A DNA stretch of 64,000 nt from Bacteroidaceae bacterium (lineage in GTDB: Bacteria > Bacteroidota > Bacteroidia > Bacteroidales > Bacteroidaceae): positions 1 to 64,000 of the forward strand of contig JAEESE010000001.1 in NCBI GenBank assembly GCA_016286165.1, given 5' to 3'. The translations under genes were made by a program, and so were the position numbers. Below, piece by piece: positions 46,839-55,565 of this stretch (its first letter is position 1; the number at the start of each line of letters is the position of its first letter). The notes under the pieces are model-generated. The model worked only from the letters and a program-made list of their open reading frames with translations. It ran no database searches and was not told the origin of the DNA.

Positions 46839-49283
46839 TTAGAACTCAATCGTCAGACGGCCATTTATCAATCGGCCTGTCAGGTAATTGGGCACGGCAT
46901 ATTGCTGATTAGTAATGTCGGTTATCCACAAGTACGACGACACATTACTGAGGCCAAATAGGTTGAAACAGTCAAGCCCAATCCACGCATCGCGCAGGTT
47001 GCGGCCAAACCCAGTTCTGCGGCGCGATTCCACAGGTCTGAGCAGACGATAACTCATGCCTATATCTACACGGCGATAAGCCGGAGCACGGAAAGCATAA
47101 CGCTCGAGACCAGAGTGCGGCGGGCCGAAAGGCAGACCGTGAGCGAACGCCAACTTCATTGTCATCTTCCAGCGTTCAGTACCCGGGAAATAGTCCGAGA
47201 AGAAGAAGTTGATATTCCATCGCTGGTCCGTAGGCTGAGGGATTGTCTTGCCATGAAGTTTCATGGAGGCTTTCATCAGCGAGAAAGAAATCCACGAGTC
47301 CGTGCCTGGCACGAACTCACCGAAGACCTTGAAGTCTATGCCGGCAACATAACCGGAGCCTTCATTGCGGCCATAGTACACAACCTTGACATTGTCAACA
47401 TTGTAAGGATTCAATCGGCTCTGGGCTTTATAATAGGCTTCGGTGGTGAACTTGAAAGGCCGCTCTGCCACACGGAACTTATACTCAGTAGCTGCTACGA
47501 CTTGGAACGATCGCTGGCTCTTAATGTCTCTGTTCAGTTCAACTATCGTTGCGCCGTCGGCAGTTATAGTGTCGCGCAGTTCCTTGTAGAAAGGTGCCTG
47601 GTAATAAATACCTGTTGCCAAGCGGAATGTAAGGTTGTCATTGGCGGCCGGCACAAATCCTATCGAGGCACGGGGCGAGATAATAGTCTCTTTATTCCAC
47701 GACCAGTGGCTCAATCGGGCTCCGTAGTTGATCGAGAAAATGCCGGCAGAAGCTTCGTGGCGCCAAGTGTCCTGAAGGAAAAAGTCCAATCGGTTGGAAG
47801 CAATGCTCTGCTTGCTCTTGAGATTATATATGAGCGGCAAGCGGTCTTCGGTGTGAGGTATAGAATAGCCTGCCGAATCGCGAAACTCCCACTCGCGGGT
47901 GTTTTCGCGCACTACTTCGTGTTTCCATTGAAGTCCCGACAATATCTGATGCTCGCCAGGATGGAAACTATACGTTGCCCGAACCGATTGTGTCTTAGAT
48001 GTCAGCAAGTTACGGGCATGTTCCATATAGGTACCCACACCTAATTGTTCGGACACTTCTGCCACGTCTAACCAATACTGGCCTTGGATATCATAGGTTT
48101 CACGCTCCTTGGTATAAAACGCTGAAGCGCCAAGCATCAGTTTGGAACGACTGCCCAGGGCGCGCGTCAGGGACAGCGAACCGAAAAGTGTACGGAAAAG
48201 GTCTTGTTCTTTGCCATCAAAAAAGACGTTCAATGTCTTCGGGTCGTCCATTGCGCCGAACTTAGTAGTGCGGTCCTTAGGTTTGAAACGATAACTGTTG
48301 CGCGAGATATATCCTATAACATCTATAGTCCAGCTCTTGGAAGGTGTCCATGACAGATAGGCCTGATAATCGAGGAACGAAGGATCGTACTCGCCTTTTG
48401 TCTGCAACGAGCCGAGCATATATCGGTTTGATTTGAACCTTAGGCCTTGCGACAGCGACATCTTTCCCGCTTTGAAACCGTCGTAAATACTGGCACCCAA
48501 GAGGCTACCGCTGACTGAACCTTCGTGACGCTCAGGCCTGCGATACGTTATGTCGAGAACACTGGACATACGGTCGCCATACTGCACGGCAAAACCACCT
48601 GCCGAAAACTGTACACGCTCTACCATGTCGGAATTGATGACCGACAAACCTTCCTGCTGACCGCTGGAAACGAGCAACGGGCGATAGATTTCAACGCCGT
48701 TGACGTAGACACAGTTCTCGTCAAACGAACCGCCTCGGACATTGTACTGCGATGACAATTCGTTATGAGTGGAAACGCCTGCTTGCGTCGCAACCAGTTC
48801 CTCGACGGCATTACCTGAAGTCGAAGGCAAGCGTTTCAAATCTTCTGTCGATAATTCCTGGGTGCTACCCATCTGGCGACGTACTTCCGTGACGGTCAGT
48901 TCGCCCATATCTGTGCCCGATGAACGCAGGCTCACATTCCAAGTGAGTTTGCCCTGAGGCCGCACAAGGACCTTTTTCTTGCGCTCAAAGCCCATAAGGC
49001 TATAGCCTACGACTACAGAGTCACCCGACTGGAAATCAAATGAATAATGTCCGTCGAGATTTGTAACGCCGCCTGCCATCTGGCCTTCAACCTTAACAGC
49101 CACAAGGGGCAGAGGCTTGCCGTCCTCGTCGGTAACGCGGCCACTTAAAGTACAACTGACGGATTTGACCTTAACGCTGTCAACCCCTACCGAGGAACTA
49201 TCCTGGGAAACATTAGTCACCTCTTGCGCCAAAGCCGCAAGAGTAAGGCTCAAAAAACTGACAAAAGCTATAAGATGCTTCAC
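46839..49283 (-). CDS. TonB-dependent outer-membrane receptor with carboxypeptidase-like N-domain
   Basis: 814 residues. Signal peptide (MKHLIAFVSFLSLTLAALAQ); carboxypeptidase-regulatory-like domain at about 42-115 (LSGRVTDEDGKPLPLVAVKV); plug domain from about 130 (LPSTSGNAVEELVATQAGVS, YNVRGGSFDENCVYVNG); then a beta-barrel. The C-terminus ends in Phe (GRLINGRLTIEF), as expected for outer-membrane barrels. No SusD partner is adjacent, so it is not a typical Sus-type glycan importer; ligand unknown. Confidence 0.88.
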   Translation of the reverse strand: MKHLIAFVSFLSLTLAALAQEVTNVSQDSSSVGVDSVKVKSVSCTLSGRVTDEDGKPLPLVAVKVEGQMAGGVTNLDGHYSFDFQSGDSVVVGYSLMGFERKKKVLVRPQGKLTWNVSLRSSGTDMGELTVTEVRRQMGSTQELSTEDLKRLPSTSGNAVEELVATQAGVSTHNELSSQYNVRGGSFDENCVYVNGVEIYRPLLVSSGQQEGLSVINSDMVERVQFSAGGFAVQYGDRMSSVLDITYRRPERHEGSVSGSLLGASIYDGFKAGKMSLSQGLRFKSNRYMLGSLQTKGEYDPSFLDYQAYLSWTPSKSWTIDVIGYISRNSYRFKPKDRTTKFGAMDDPKTLNVFFDGKEQDLFRTLFGSLSLTRALGSRSKLMLGASAFYTKERETYDIQGQYWLDVAEVSEQLGVGTYMEHARNLLTSKTQSVRATYSFHPGEHQILSGLQWKHEVVRENTREWEFRDSAGYSIPHTEDRLPLIYNLKSKQSIASNRLDFFLQDTWRHEASAGIFSINYGARLSHWSWNKETIISPRASIGFVPAANDNLTFRLATGIYYQAPFYKELRDTITADGATIVELNRDIKSQRSFQVVAATEYKFRVAERPFKFTTEAYYKAQSRLNPYNVDNVKVVYYGRNEGSGYVAGIDFKVFGEFVPGTDSWISFSLMKASMKLHGKTIPQPTDQRWNINFFFSDYFPGTERWKMTMKLAFAHGLPFGPPHSGLERYAFRAPAYRRVDIGMSYRLLRPVESRRRTGFGRNLRDAWIGLDCFNLFGLSNVSSYLWITDITNQQYAVPNYLTGRLINGRLTIEF

Positions 49284-49323
49284 CGATCGGGGTTGAATGG
49301 ATAATACTACATTAATATAACGT

Positions 49324-49362
49324 AAGCGCGTCCCCTATATTGTACAGGACACGCGCTTTTTT
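49324..49362. repeat. GC hairpin between the AmgK-RapZ and TonB receptor genes
   Basis: AAGCGCGTCC (49324-49333) pairs with GGACACGCGCTT (49347-49358) with one bulge and T6 on the plus strand. Both flanking genes are on the minus strand, so the T tract is on the wrong side for terminating them; it lies exactly at the upstream gene's stop codon. Confidence 0.55.
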
Positions 49363-50908
49363 ATTGCTTGACGGGATGAGCAGGGAGCACACTCTTGATG
49401 CCCTGTTCACGATGTTCAACGACCACTTCTATTCCATATTTCGCATTCAGGTGTTCTGCCAAATGCTGAGCACTGTAGACCGAACGGTGCTGCCCGCCCG
49501 TACAACCGAACGAAAACATCAGGTCTGTGAAGCCGCGCTGAAGATAGCGTTCAACGTGAGCATCAGCCAAACGATACACGGAATCCAGGAAGGTCAGGAT
49601 TTCACCGTCGTCCTCAAGGAAACGGATAACAGGTTCATCCAAACCGGTTATCTGCTTGTACGGCTCATAGCGTCCAGGGTTATGGGTGGAACGGCAGTCG
49701 AAAACATAACCGCCTCCGTTGCCGCTCTCGTCGTCAGGAATGCCTTTGCGGTATGAAAACGAGAAGACACGAACGCGCAGAGGTCCTTTGCCATCGTACT
49801 TCGAGAACGTAGCCGGGCCGTCGGCAGGATGAGCCTTATAAACGTTATCGGTAGCCGTGCGGTAGCCGTCGCTTCGTTCTTGCGGCTGCGGCTCCTCGGG
49901 TTGGAATTGAGGCAAAGCGACCAGCGACTCAAGCAGCTCTCGCAGATATGGGTAAGGACATCCGTCTTCCTGCGCCAGCAGCTCGCGTAAGTTCTGCATT
50001 GCTGGCGGAATGCTCTCCAGAAAATGCTTCTTTCGTTCGAAATAACCACGGAATCCGTAGGCACCAAGGACCTGTAGCAAGCGGAAAAGCACGAAGCGGC
50101 GCAAGCGGCGACGGAAATGCTTCTCATCAACTTCGATATACAACTTCAGATTCTTGAGATAGACTTCTATGAGTTCCTCTCTGAGCTCGGTGCTGTAGCG
50201 GGCCGAAGCCTGCCAGAGGAAACTCGCGAGATCATAGCACACAGGACCGCGCCGCCCACCTTGGAAGTCTATGAAATGAGGCTTGTCATGGGCGTCAAGC
50301 ATCACATTACGAGCCTGGAAATCACGATATAAGAAGGCTGTCTGGGCTTCAGCCGTCAAGTCTTTGGCAAACAACTTGAAGGCCGCTTCAAGGCGTAGTT
50401 CGTGGAAATCTATGCCGGTGGCCTTGAGAAAGCAATATTTAAAATAGTTGAGGTCAAACAGAACGCTCGTCTCGTCCATTTCTGCCTGCGGATAGCACAC
50501 ATTGAAATCCAAGCCTACGGCGCCGCGAATCTGCAGCGCCGGCAACTCGGCAATAGTGCTACGCAAAAGACTTTTCTCAGCCTCGTTGTATCGGCCGCCT
50601 GCCTCGCGTCCGCCTTTCAGCGCATCAAACAGCGACCTCGAACCGAGGTCTTCCTGGAGGTATCGCGAGCCATCGTCGGAAACAGCCAGTATACGAGGCA
50701 CCGGCAAATGGAGACTGTAGAAATGACGGGCAAGATATATGAAAGCATGATTCTCGTCCAACGACGTTCCTATCACACCTATCACGCTCTGACCATTGGC
50801 CGCTGTGAACCTGTAATACAGACGGTTACTGCCCGAGCCCGTAATAGTTTCTTCTGTCAGCGGGTCTTGCTGAGCAAAACGCCTGTATAACTCACGTAGT
50901 CTTTCCAT
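49361..50908 (-). CDS. AmgK-like sugar kinase fused to a RapZ C-terminal domain
   Basis: 515 residues, two domains. Residues 1 to about 330 are an aminoglycoside-phosphotransferase fold with catalytic Asp196 (YRDFQARN) and metal Asp214 (FIDFQGGRRGPVCYDLAS), closely matching AmgK, which phosphorylates MurNAc/GlcNAc at C1. Residues about 377-505 match the RapZ C-terminal domain (FSFSYRKGIP, FDCRSTHNPGRYEPYK, FGCTGGQHRSVYSA), which in Enterobacteria binds GlcN6P and RNA; the RapZ N-terminal ATPase is absent. The fusion may join cell-wall sugar salvage to amino-sugar sensing. It is the last gene of a seven-gene run, 2 nt after the permease gene. Confidence 0.87.
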   Translation of the reverse strand: MERLRELYRRFAQQDPLTEETITGSGSNRLYYRFTAANGQSVIGVIGTSLDENHAFIYLARHFYSLHLPVPRILAVSDDGSRYLQEDLGSRSLFDALKGGREAGGRYNEAEKSLLRSTIAELPALQIRGAVGLDFNVCYPQAEMDETSVLFDLNYFKYCFLKATGIDFHELRLEAAFKLFAKDLTAEAQTAFLYRDFQARNVMLDAHDKPHFIDFQGGRRGPVCYDLASFLWQASARYSTELREELIEVYLKNLKLYIEVDEKHFRRRLRRFVLFRLLQVLGAYGFRGYFERKKHFLESIPPAMQNLRELLAQEDGCPYPYLRELLESLVALPQFQPEEPQPQERSDGYRTATDNVYKAHPADGPATFSKYDGKGPLRVRVFSFSYRKGIPDDESGNGGGYVFDCRSTHNPGRYEPYKQITGLDEPVIRFLEDDGEILTFLDSVYRLADAHVERYLQRGFTDLMFSFGCTGGQHRSVYSAQHLAEHLNAKYGIEVVVEHREQGIKSVLPAHPVKQ

Positions 50909-50910
50909 AT

Positions 50911-52098
50911 TTACTGTTGTGCTTTAGCCAGAACGTTAATCTTATGCCTAATGGCGAGCATATTGAAGAACGTGACAATGACAAAGATGCCTACGCCCAC
51001 AAGCAAGGCCGGGGCAAGGGGACCTTCGCTCATAGCCGGGAAGATCTGCCACAGACGTTCAAGATATAAATGTCGGATCCACAGCATCAGAACTATAGCC
51101 AGCACCAGCACTAATGCGTTCAAAGCTATCGTTAGCAACTGATAAGGCAGCGAAACACGGGCGCGGGTATAGCCAATGAGCAGCAGATTCTGAAGCTTGT
51201 CGGAGTTCTTCTGCACCAAGAGAAAGATGCTCAGCATGAGGATGTAGAACGACAAAGCACTGATAAGCAGACCAACGGCCATTACTATGCCAGCAACAAT
51301 CTTGAGGAAATAAGTCATACGCCCGGCTTCGAGGCTATTGTCCTCAAGCTCGTAGCCATGATCCTCAATGAAACGCGCTATAGCATCGTCGGCCGGATTC
51401 TTCACTTCAACTATCAAACGAGTAGGTTTAGGCTCGGCACCAGGTGCCAGTTGGCTGTTGCTCATCTGCATGAAAGCAGCCGGCACGAGCACTGTGTTCA
51501 GTCGTGTGGAGAAGCCTACTACGCGGCCTTTCATCACACGCTCTGCCCCACCCTCGCCACGAAGTCGTAAATCAAGTTGAATCATCGAGACTACGCCCTC
51601 AGAGAGTTTAGGCAGCGACTGACTTTCGGCAAAGCCAAAGTTGTAAAGAGCCAGATAAGTGCGCGGCAAGATGATTGGCACCTCACCCTCCTGCATCGGG
51701 GGCCAGGTCACATCAACGAACTCGTCGGGCACACTCTCGAAGAACATACTCGTGCCCATCTGCGAACCGCCCATCGAGATAGAGGCGTACACCTGATACT
51801 GAGAAGCCTCGAACGAACCCACACGCTTCGCGAATCGCTGAGACTCAAGTTCCTTGATTTCAGCCTCGTCGAACGTTTGAGTCTCGCCTTGGAGCGATGA
51901 AACGGCAGCGATACGCTTTGAAAGAATAATATATGTGTTCTTGATAAAGCTGTCCTCACCACCGAAGGCGGGCAGCACATCTTCATAAAACTGCACGCTG
52001 AGAACCACTGTCAACATTCCGAGAAGGTTGGCAAGGAAAAAGCCCGCAAGCTGTCCTGCGCTGATATGACGGCGCAAAAGTTTCCAAATCAGTTTCAT
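50911..52098 (-). CDS. ABC transporter permease, FtsX/MacB type
   Basis: 395 residues. One N-terminal membrane segment (about 15-37), a periplasmic domain of about 220 residues, and three C-terminal segments (about 268-292, 316-345, 362-385): the four-helix FtsX/MacB layout. Such transporters usually perform mechanical work on lipoproteins or envelope proteins rather than bulk transport. The ATPase gene overlaps its start by 4 nt. Substrate unknown; the DUF4836-like protein upstream may be its partner. Confidence 0.85.
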   Translation of the reverse strand: MKLIWKLLRRHISAGQLAGFFLANLLGMLTVVLSVQFYEDVLPAFGGEDSFIKNTYIILSKRIAAVSSLQGETQTFDEAEIKELESQRFAKRVGSFEASQYQVYASISMGGSQMGTSMFFESVPDEFVDVTWPPMQEGEVPIILPRTYLALYNFGFAESQSLPKLSEGVVSMIQLDLRLRGEGGAERVMKGRVVGFSTRLNTVLVPAAFMQMSNSQLAPGAEPKPTRLIVEVKNPADDAIARFIEDHGYELEDNSLEAGRMTYFLKIVAGIVMAVGLLISALSFYILMLSIFLLVQKNSDKLQNLLLIGYTRARVSLPYQLLTIALNALVLVLAIVLMLWIRHLYLERLWQIFPAMSEGPLAPALLVGVGIFVIVTFFNMLAIRHKINVLAKAQQ

Positions 52099-52739
52099 AG
52101 TCGGAATGTTTTTTCGTAAGGAAGGTCCATGTGGTGACCAATACTTGTTACAATGATGCCTGCTCCCTGACGATTAGCCTCTTCCATCAACAGCTCTCCC
52201 ATTATGCGGCTGTTGTCATCATCGAGATGGCTCACCGGCTCATCAGCCAAGATGAAGTCGAAGGGTTGGCACAACGCACGCATGAAAGCCACGCGCTGTT
52301 GCTGCCCGAAGCTCATTTGAGCGACCCTGGTAGTACGCCTGTCGGCGATGCCGAGGCGGTCGAACCAAGCCTCTATCTCTGCCTTTGTCTTGTGATTTGT
52401 CAGTTGGTTCTTCACCTCTACGTTTTCCCAAGCTGTCAGTTCGGGGAACAACCGCAGCTCCTGAAACAGATAACTCAAAGAGTGCTGCCTGAGCAGGGTC
52501 CATTCCCACATCTTCATGCTCTTGATGTTACGCTCGTCAAACAGGATATCTCCTTCGTAATCATTGCGGTAACCGATAAGGTAACTGCACAACGACGACT
52601 TGCCAGTGCCCGAAGCAGCTTCTACCAAGTAAAGGTGGCCGCGCTCAAAGACTACGTCCTGTTGCCAGGTGTCGGAACAGATATCCGTACGTCCTGCGAA
52701 CACGCGGGGCAAAGTGTTTTGAAGTGTTATCTTATTCAT
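52095..52739 (-). CDS. ABC transporter ATP-binding protein
   Basis: 214 residues. Walker A is AASGTGKSSLC, the signature motif is MSFGQQQRVAF (first residue M, the usual LSGGQ altered to MSFGQ) and Walker B is FILADEPVSHLDD. It partners with the FtsX-type permease. Its start overlaps the DUF4836-like stop by 8 nt, so all three are translationally linked. Confidence 0.92.
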   Translation of the reverse strand: MNKITLQNTLPRVFAGRTDICSDTWQQDVVFERGHLYLVEAASGTGKSSLCSYLIGYRNDYEGDILFDERNIKSMKMWEWTLLRQHSLSYLFQELRLFPELTAWENVEVKNQLTNHKTKAEIEAWFDRLGIADRRTTRVAQMSFGQQQRVAFMRALCQPFDFILADEPVSHLDDDNSRIMGELLMEEANRQGAGIIVTSIGHHMDLPYEKTFRL

Positions 52740-54183
52740 TTGTCAACAATTCTTTGGCTATTAAAGTACCTTCGGGGGCTTTCAGTCGGAACACCAACTG
52801 GTCGGGCTCCGTCATTTCCATGGTCAGACTTTCGAATTTCCTAAACATATCGGGCACAGGCACTTGTTGTGATACTTTGTTTATTATTTCGGGTAGCGCC
52901 AGATAGGCGTACAACCGAGAACCTTTGATATGGCTCTTCTCCTGATTTAGCAAGGCGTTGTCTCCATTTGCCAGGCCGGGTTCATCGCCAGTGTAGAAGA
53001 TTCCTTTGTCCACACCAAGATAAAAGCGACACGAACCCATAGATACGGCGTATTGGCTATTGGCCTGCTGATTAAAAGCAATCAGACCGTTGCCCCAAGC
53101 CCCAGCTTCCTTGAAGAAGTCACTATTGGCCACATGAGCCGTGAGATAGATATTGCTTAGGTCTAAGGACAAGAGGCTTCGCATATTGAACAAAGTCGGT
53201 TTACTCATTTCCAAGGCCACGTCGCCGTCGATGGTTTCGATAATTCTATCTAAATCCAAGACCAGATTCATCGCAGCTAACGCCATGCGAACTTGTTTCG
53301 TAGAACGAAGCATGCCCAAAAGGCTCTTTCCTTCAAAGTTTGCACCTATCCATACTGTGTTTTTGTCGTGAGCATGGCCTATAAGAGTCCCCTTTATCGG
53401 ACGAAGACGCTTGCCCAACTCCTTGATTTGCTCTTTCACGTTATCTTTCAAGGCGACAATTTCTGTATTTAGTTTCAGCACATTCTTGTCTGCTGACAGG
53501 CGCATTCTCAACAGAGCATCTTCACTCTTATTGATATCGAACTTATATAGGAACATGCGAGCCTTGGCAGGTAGCAACTCAGGACCTATCACGGCCACTA
53601 CAGCACCGTCCTTGCGGCGCAGTTGGGCAAACAGTTCGCTTTTCTGCACGCTTTCGTCCTTGTCCTGCTTGAGAAGCCTGGCCATCTCCGAGCGCAACTG
53701 ATCCTGCGCTGCTCCCACGGCGGGGCCAAGTACTAAAGCGAGCGTACCGTCGAAAGCGCAAAGCCATTGCTGCTCAAGCACCACCCACGACATTCCTCGC
53801 TGACGGGCTATGACCGATGCACGGCCCTGCTTATGCAAACCTTCGCACAACGATGTGAAATCGTCCTCATCGTCCATTGCCGCAACAAAACCGATATTAC
53901 CTGTGGCAGAGGCAAAAGCATAGGCCGGGCGCGACAGGTCCAAACCTAGATTTTCCGCGTCAACATCCTGTGAGCGCTCCAACATCTTCACACAGTCAGC
54001 CACGGTCAGTTCGGCCTCTTCAAGGCATGTCTTCAGATCAATGCGGGCCACGCCGACAGCGTCAATAGATATTACATTCAAATAAGCATTACTCGTAAGC
54101 CGAACATAAAAATATGTTCCTGCACCTATCGCTGCAATGAGCGGTAAAACAATGAGTAGTATTTTTGACTTTTTCATATACAT
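52732..54183 (-). CDS. DUF4836-like membrane-anchored protein
   Basis: 483 residues. An N-terminal anchor (KKSKILLIVLPLIAAIGAGT) is followed by a large domain outside the cytoplasmic membrane, with LNVISIDAVGVARIDLKTCL near its start and SKPTLFNMRSLLSLDLSN in the middle. I match it to the Bacteroidetes family DUF4836 from layout and neighbours (rsmE, a DUF151 nuclease). The function is unknown. Overlap with the ABC ATPase gene suggests it acts with that transporter. Start could be the second Met (54177). Confidence 0.68.
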   Translation of the reverse strand: MYMKKSKILLIVLPLIAAIGAGTYFYVRLTSNAYLNVISIDAVGVARIDLKTCLEEAELTVADCVKMLERSQDVDAENLGLDLSRPAYAFASATGNIGFVAAMDDEDDFTSLCEGLHKQGRASVIARQRGMSWVVLEQQWLCAFDGTLALVLGPAVGAAQDQLRSEMARLLKQDKDESVQKSELFAQLRRKDGAVVAVIGPELLPAKARMFLYKFDINKSEDALLRMRLSADKNVLKLNTEIVALKDNVKEQIKELGKRLRPIKGTLIGHAHDKNTVWIGANFEGKSLLGMLRSTKQVRMALAAMNLVLDLDRIIETIDGDVALEMSKPTLFNMRSLLSLDLSNIYLTAHVANSDFFKEAGAWGNGLIAFNQQANSQYAVSMGSCRFYLGVDKGIFYTGDEPGLANGDNALLNQEKSHIKGSRLYAYLALPEIINKVSQQVPVPDMFRKFESLTMEMTEPDQLVFRLKAPEGTLIAKELLTNE

Positions 54184-54185
54184 AA

Positions 54186-54902
54186 TTATCTATTCGCCAG
54201 ACGCATCAGATGAACAGCTACCAGCGCAGCTGTTTCTGTGCGCAAGCGACTCGTGCCAAGCGACACGGAGCGGAAGCCAGCAGCCTCGGCCTTTCGAACT
54301 TCATCAACCGAGAAATCACCCTCTGGCCCTATCAGCACGAGAGCCGGTTGCTTACTTGCAAGTACGTCACCCAAGAAAGGTTTAGCCTCTGAGCCCAGCT
54401 CATAGCAATGGGCTATGAAACGTTGTTCAGGCAGGTCATCGCGCTTAACGAAGGAGCCAAACGCCTCCAGCTCGTCAATGACCGGTTTCCAAGCCTTGTG
54501 ACTCTGCTTCATCGCAGCCACAGCTACGCGCTCCAGACGTTCCGTCTTCACCACACGCCGCTCTGCAAACTGTGTGTCGAGCAGCGACAGATGGTCCATG
54601 CCTATCTCAGTAGCCTTCTCCACCATCCATTCCACGCGGTCTATATTCTTCGTAGGAGCCATGCCCAAGTGTATCGATCCATGCCATTCAGGTTCCTGAG
54701 GCCTGGATTGAGTGATGCGGTATCGGCAATGATGGTTGCTCGCCTCAGTAATTACAGCATCATACAGGCAGCCTTTACCGTCGACAAGCACCAGCTCATC
54801 ACCAACGCCCAACCGCAGCACGCGCATAGCATGCTGGGCTTCATCACCCGGCAATTCGGACAGCTCAGGCTCCGGAACATAGAAATATCTAATCTCTTTC
54901 AA
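54186..54902 (-). CDS. rsmE: 16S rRNA m3U1498 methyltransferase
   Basis: 238 residues. SPOUT fold with the SAM knot near the C-terminus: LVLIGPEGDFSVDEV and VSLGTSRLRTETAALVAVHL, hallmark motifs of RsmE. The N-terminal PUA-like domain begins MKEIRYFYVPEPE. It methylates U1498 of 16S rRNA. It lies 2 nt upstream of the DUF4836-like gene and 28 nt after the DUF151 gene, with a TCAACTCTCAATTG-type repeat in that gap. Confidence 0.94.
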   Translation of the reverse strand: MKEIRYFYVPEPELSELPGDEAQHAMRVLRLGVGDELVLVDGKGCLYDAVITEASNHHCRYRITQSRPQEPEWHGSIHLGMAPTKNIDRVEWMVEKATEIGMDHLSLLDTQFAERRVVKTERLERVAVAAMKQSHKAWKPVIDELEAFGSFVKRDDLPEQRFIAHCYELGSEAKPFLGDVLASKQPALVLIGPEGDFSVDEVRKAEAAGFRSVSLGTSRLRTETAALVAVHLMRLANR

Positions 54903-54928
54903 CTCTCAATTGTCAGCTTTCAACATTT
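54897..54928 (-). repeat. TCAACTCTCAA-type repeat between DUF151 and rsmE
   Basis: Plus-strand TTTCAACTCTCAATTGTCAG then CTTTCAACATTTTC fills the complete 28-nt gap between the two minus-strand genes. Confidence 0.6.
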
Positions 54929-54930
54929 TC

Positions 54931-55527
54931 TTACTCCTCCTCACCGTAAGGATTAGCATCCTCAATCGGGTTTGGGGCTTGATCCCTACGGGCCAACTCG
55001 TCGCGAATCTGCGTCGCAATCTCAAACTGCTCCGTAGCTACAGCATGTTCCAGCGCTTCCTCCAACATCTTACGAGTCAGCGTGGAAATATTTATAGCAA
55101 AGGAATTCTCGCCTGTCTTGCGCATATACTGAGCTTCGAACAAAGCGCTGTCGATAGTTATAGGGCATACTGCAGTGCAAGCTATTACCAGTGCATCGTG
55201 AGCTTGGCATGTGTCTACGACACGTTCTTCACCATTCTGTTCACCCACTATCTTGCACAAAAACGTTCCATTAGCTATACCATAAAACTCTATTCGCTTC
55301 AAGCTAACGCCACACTTCATCAGCAAAAGATTATATGCATCTGCCACAGTCGCGGCCACAGGCATAGGCAAAGGAATCTGCGAACGCATCATCAATGTCG
55401 CAGCACGGCGCGTCGACATCATCACGGGCAAAATCCTCTCGCCACCCTTCTCTCGCAAGATTACCATAGTTCGGCCATCCTTGTTTGCGGTCTGCGCCAA
55501 AGCATTAATTTCCAATTCTATAAGCAT
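54931..55527 (-). CDS. Bifunctional nuclease family protein (DUF151) with UvrB/UvrC motif
   Basis: 198 residues. The N-terminal DUF151/BFN domain (residues 1 to about 135) contains LPVMMSTRRAATLMM and DAYNLLLMKCGVSLKRIEFYG; a UVR-type helix pair follows at about 150-180 (LEEALEHAVATEQFEIATQI), usually a protein-interaction motif. The acidic tail ends EEE. Members have nuclease activity in some bacteria and plants; the role here is unknown. It lies between the nucleoside transporter gene and rsmE. Confidence 0.88.
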   Translation of the reverse strand: MLIELEINALAQTANKDGRTMVILREKGGERILPVMMSTRRAATLMMRSQIPLPMPVAATVADAYNLLLMKCGVSLKRIEFYGIANGTFLCKIVGEQNGEERVVDTCQAHDALVIACTAVCPITIDSALFEAQYMRKTGENSFAINISTLTRKMLEEALEHAVATEQFEIATQIRDELARRDQAPNPIEDANPYGEEE

Positions 55528-55565
55528 CGCTTCCTCACATTAGTCAGCATTCAACTATACCTTTC

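Noticed and set aside
46839..49283. SusC-type glycan importer assignment for the TonB-dependent receptor
   Set aside because: No SusD gene is adjacent and the length (814) is shorter than typical SusC (about 1000); kept as a general TonB-dependent receptor.
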